A stretch of 36,674 bases of DNA, taken from positions 1 to 36,674 of the forward strand of contig CALDYR010000053.1 of assembly GCA_937944405.1 (NCBI GenBank), written 5' to 3'. The translations under genes and the position numbers were made by a program. Within the stretch, counting starts at the first letter, position 1, and every line of letters begins with the position of its first letter. The stretch comes from an uncultured Pirellulaceae bacterium. GTDB taxonomy: Bacteria > Planctomycetota > Planctomycetia > Pirellulales > Pirellulaceae. Below are positions 34,728 through 36,674 of this stretch, piece by piece. The notes beneath the pieces were generated by a model, which saw only the letters and a list, made by a program, of their open reading frames with translations, searched no databases and was not told the DNA's origin.

Positions 34728-35632
34728 GAAATTTTCATAGCCTTATGCAGGGCGGAGTGAGGACGGAAACCAACAGTCCCGCATTGTAAGCCGTCTGGCC
34801 AACCACTGATAGGCTCAGATTGCCAACCGCAGCGTTGTTATTGGGGGATTTTGTCGCCCTGTGGCCGAACGCACAGCCGACGCGGTACCAGCGCCTCCGA
34901 ACCAATACAGGTTCATCAAAGAATCAAATGGGGCGATTTACCGTGCGATTGAAATTTAGAACTTGATCAAAGGCAGGCAGTCCGGCGTAACGTTTGCGTG
35001 ATCATCAGCACACCGACCGAAACGACCGTCCTTGGATGAACCAAACTTTGGGATGAACCAAACTTTGGAATGAACCAAACTCTGGAATGAACCAAACTCT
35101 GAAAAGGCGATGTTAGTTTTGATTTTGATTTTGGCCGCGCTTTTATCGTAGGCATTGCATTGTCATTGGCCAACAATCCCCTCAGAGAAGGGCTGGTTCG
35201 GCCTGACGTTGGCGGCAGTCACCACCATCGTAGGAACGCACTTTTTCGCTTGGCCCAAGGCCTCACGGATCCTAGCTGCGCTTTGCTGTTACCCCCAATG
35301 GTTTTCCGTGGGCACCGGTACCCGCGGGCTACCGAATCCGCAGTGGGGCTTGGTCTGTATGGCAAACACGCGCTTTGTTGTCTGCCTGCACGATGCCAAT
35401 CGGCGCGGTTTTGCTTTGGCTGCTGGGGGCTGGGATAACGAAGTAGCTCGGTGGTGATTGGCCCAAACACCCCAGAACCTGGACCACGATGCGGACTTTC
35501 TCTAGTTTTGTGGGCAATTCGTATTATCAGCAGACGACGACAAAGGATCTCTTGAAAGAGGGCTTGGTATCCGCTTATCATTGAAACTAGTTTCTGAGAA
35601 TGTACGGACATTAACCCTGAAAGCCAAAAACC
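34728..35632. other. Gene-free stretch between divergent genes
   Basis: About 900 bp separate the BatA-type gene (minus) from carbonic anhydrase (plus), so both promoters should be here. The only clear structure is a four-copy tandem repeat at 35034-35100. The part from about 35200 to 35540 has Arg/Cys-rich frames on both strands that do not look like protein, with palindromes such as CCCGCGGG; it may be a dispersed repeat. No RNA gene was recognised. Confidence 0.5.
35034..35100. repeat. Four tandem copies of a 16-17 bp repeat
   Basis: The unit GGATGAACCAAACTTTG begins at 35034, 35051, 35067 and 35084. The first two copies end in TTT; the last two read GGAATGAACCAAACTCT. The copies are directly adjacent with no spacers, so this is a minisatellite and not a CRISPR array. 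Confidence 0.8.
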
Positions 35633-36199
35633 ATGGACAGCCAATCAGTACTTGCACGCCTCAAAGACGGTAACCAAAGGTTTGTCGCCGACAAACTTGA
35701 TGGTCAACTGCAGGATAGCTCTCGGCGCGGTGCCTTAACCGGCGGTCAAGAGCCCTACGCGATCATCCTCAGCTGCGCCGACAGCCGCGTTGTGCCTGAA
35801 CTTTGTTTCGACACCGGGTTGGGAGAACTTTTTGTTGTCCGTATCGCAGGTAACGTCGCCAACACATCGTCTATCGGAAGTATCGAATACGCCGTCGCCC
35901 ACATCGGATGTCCGCTGCTGGTCGTGATGGGGCACGAAAACTGCGGAGCGGTTACCGCCGCCAAAAACGGTGGCGACAACGGTTACAACATCAATCACCT
36001 ATTGGCCCACATTACCCCCGCATTGGTTGCCGCCGGTGATGGTGCTGACGTCAACACGGTCGTCAAAAAGAACGCTCAAATGACCGCTGACGAGCTGACG
36101 CTGCGATCAAAAATTATCGGCGACGCCGTCGCCAGTGGTAAATTGAAAATCGTTCCGGCATACTACCAACTGGAAAGCGGCCAAGTCGAATTCCTGTAA
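35633..36199 (+). CDS. Beta-class carbonic anhydrase
   Basis: The enzyme interconverts carbon dioxide and bicarbonate with a zinc ion, in the cytoplasm. The 188-residue product has the beta-class zinc ligands: C48 in LSCADSR (46-52), H101 and C104 in VVMGHENCGAV (98-107). The catalytic dyad D50-R52 is present. The motifs 'DTGLGELFVVRIAGNVA' and 'GSIEYAVAHIG' are typical. There is no signal peptide. The length is slightly short of the usual 200-220 but the C-terminal 'KIVPAYYQLESGQVEFL' (variant of 'G..YDV.TG.V.FL') is complete. A weak GAAAG precedes the ATG. It stands alone, so its role may be bicarbonate supply or pH balance. Confidence 0.93.
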   Translation: MDSQSVLARLKDGNQRFVADKLDGQLQDSSRRGALTGGQEPYAIILSCADSRVVPELCFDTGLGELFVVRIAGNVANTSSIGSIEYAVAHIGCPLLVVMGHENCGAVTAAKNGGDNGYNINHLLAHITPALVAAGDGADVNTVVKKNAQMTADELTLRSKIIGDAVASGKLKIVPAYYQLESGQVEFL

Positions 36200-36674
36200 A
36201 CTGCTGGAATATCGAATCTTAGAATCGGCGGCGGTTTAACCGCCCATCACGTCGCTCGAGCAATAACCAGCGGCCGTTACGATCTATCCAGCATTGGCCA
36301 TCCGTTTGTCAGTTTGACAGTTAGCCGGCAGGCGTAGTGTTTTATTGACGCAACACGTACGTCTATCGGTTGACGTTTGAACCTCTGGACTGGCTAAATG
36401 GTCATGCAAGCGCTGTACCACGGGGAAGATTTCGGACGCAACTTTCGGAAGATTCAATAGACGTGACTCCGTGGCAATAAGCGACGGCTGATTGACGATT
36501 CAGTCAGCAACGCAGCGTCATTGCCAACCGAATGCAGCAAAAATACGGAGCCTTTTAAAATTCTTGATTTAGTTTTTGTTAATGACCCAACGGAAGACTC
36601 CGGCCTTGGGGAGAACGATGCGGTCGAAGGAGCCCTGATGAAACCAAGACGTGGAAAAATCCTCAAGAAATCCT
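36200..36674. other. Gene-free end of the window
   Basis: No convincing gene is seen in the last 475 bases. A 15-base palindrome GGCGGTTTAACCGCC is at 36230-36244, shortly after the carbonic anhydrase stop; it has no T-run but could help end transcription. A diverged copy of the 8757-8825 palindrome is at 36311-36385. Confidence 0.45.
36311..36385. repeat. Diverged relative of the 8757-8825 palindrome
   Basis: This segment shares, in order, GTTAGCC, AGGCGTA, ATTGAC and CGTACG with the element at 8757-8825, with a shorter loop and mismatched arms. Both lie in gene-free DNA. Confidence 0.5.

Noticed and set aside
35034..35100. CRISPR array
   Set aside because: The repeat copies are directly adjacent with no spacers, and no cas gene is present.
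34967..35176. 70-residue minus-strand frame
   Set aside because: Its repetitive residues (SLVHS.., SLVHP..) are just the translation of the tandem repeat.
35219..35644. 141-residue minus-strand frame
   Set aside because: Arg/Ser/Pro/Gln-rich with no recognisable motif and overlapping the start of carbonic anhydrase; both strands are equally open.
36454..36666. 70-residue minus-strand frame at the end
   Set aside because: No family texture, no ribosome binding site, and no neighbour support.

Overview
The window looks like chromosome of a planctomycete of the Pirellulaceae / Rhodopirellula type. Evidence: a secreted Cys/Tyr/Thr/Val-rich 'YTV-like' wall protein; a Ser/Thr kinase with a short N-terminal planctomycete-style helical domain; many long, low-complexity secreted proteins; a large cluster of BatA/von Willebrand-type membrane proteins with a PQQ-type propeller protein; a Spondin_N-like protein; an NPCBM/NEW2 protein; and long gene-free gaps with degenerate palindromes. 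This assignment is by family content only.

Layout. 1-830: the 3' end of a probable helicase/restriction-type gene, a C-terminal remnant of an IS630 transposase, a small perfect hairpin with a direct repeat, and an unrecognised short reading frame. 825-4137: a SecA-like protein that seems to keep only the second motor domain without its catalytic motifs, the YTV-like protein, and thymidylate kinase (tmk). 4138-10440: three unrelated exported proteins (a disordered protein with a TolC-like helical segment, a Spondin_N-like protein, a coiled-coil protein) separated by gene-free stretches that carry repeats. 10463-15800: housekeeping and signalling genes (maf, an RluA-type pseudouridine synthase, a membrane-anchored Ser/Thr kinase, an M24 metallopeptidase) and an exported protein with a LecA-like C-terminal domain.

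15910-34727 is one long block of ten genes, all on the minus strand. In transcription order they are: BatA-type membrane protein, PQQ-type propeller protein, vWA/GATase-like membrane protein, DUF4175-like membrane protein, secreted charged coiled-coil protein, TPR-like protein, NPCBM protein, and three tandem HtrA-type proteins. Several junctions overlap or nearly touch (ATGA at 32415-32418, 8 bp at 24650-24657, 11 bp at 18047-18057, 3 bp between the last two genes), which suggests translational coupling. All products appear to be exported or membrane-bound, so the block is probably an envelope system.

The most striking observation is the HtrA trio. The first member has an intact His/Asp/Ser triad, but both downstream paralogs have lost all three catalytic residues while keeping the protease fold signature and a PDZ domain. 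An active exported protease co-transcribed with two pseudoproteases and a carbohydrate-binding-type NPCBM protein would make a plausible envelope quality-control or wall-remodelling complex. After this block comes about 900 bp without a gene, with a four-copy tandem repeat, then a beta-class carbonic anhydrase on the plus strand. No rRNA, tRNA, CRISPR array or intact insertion sequence was found.
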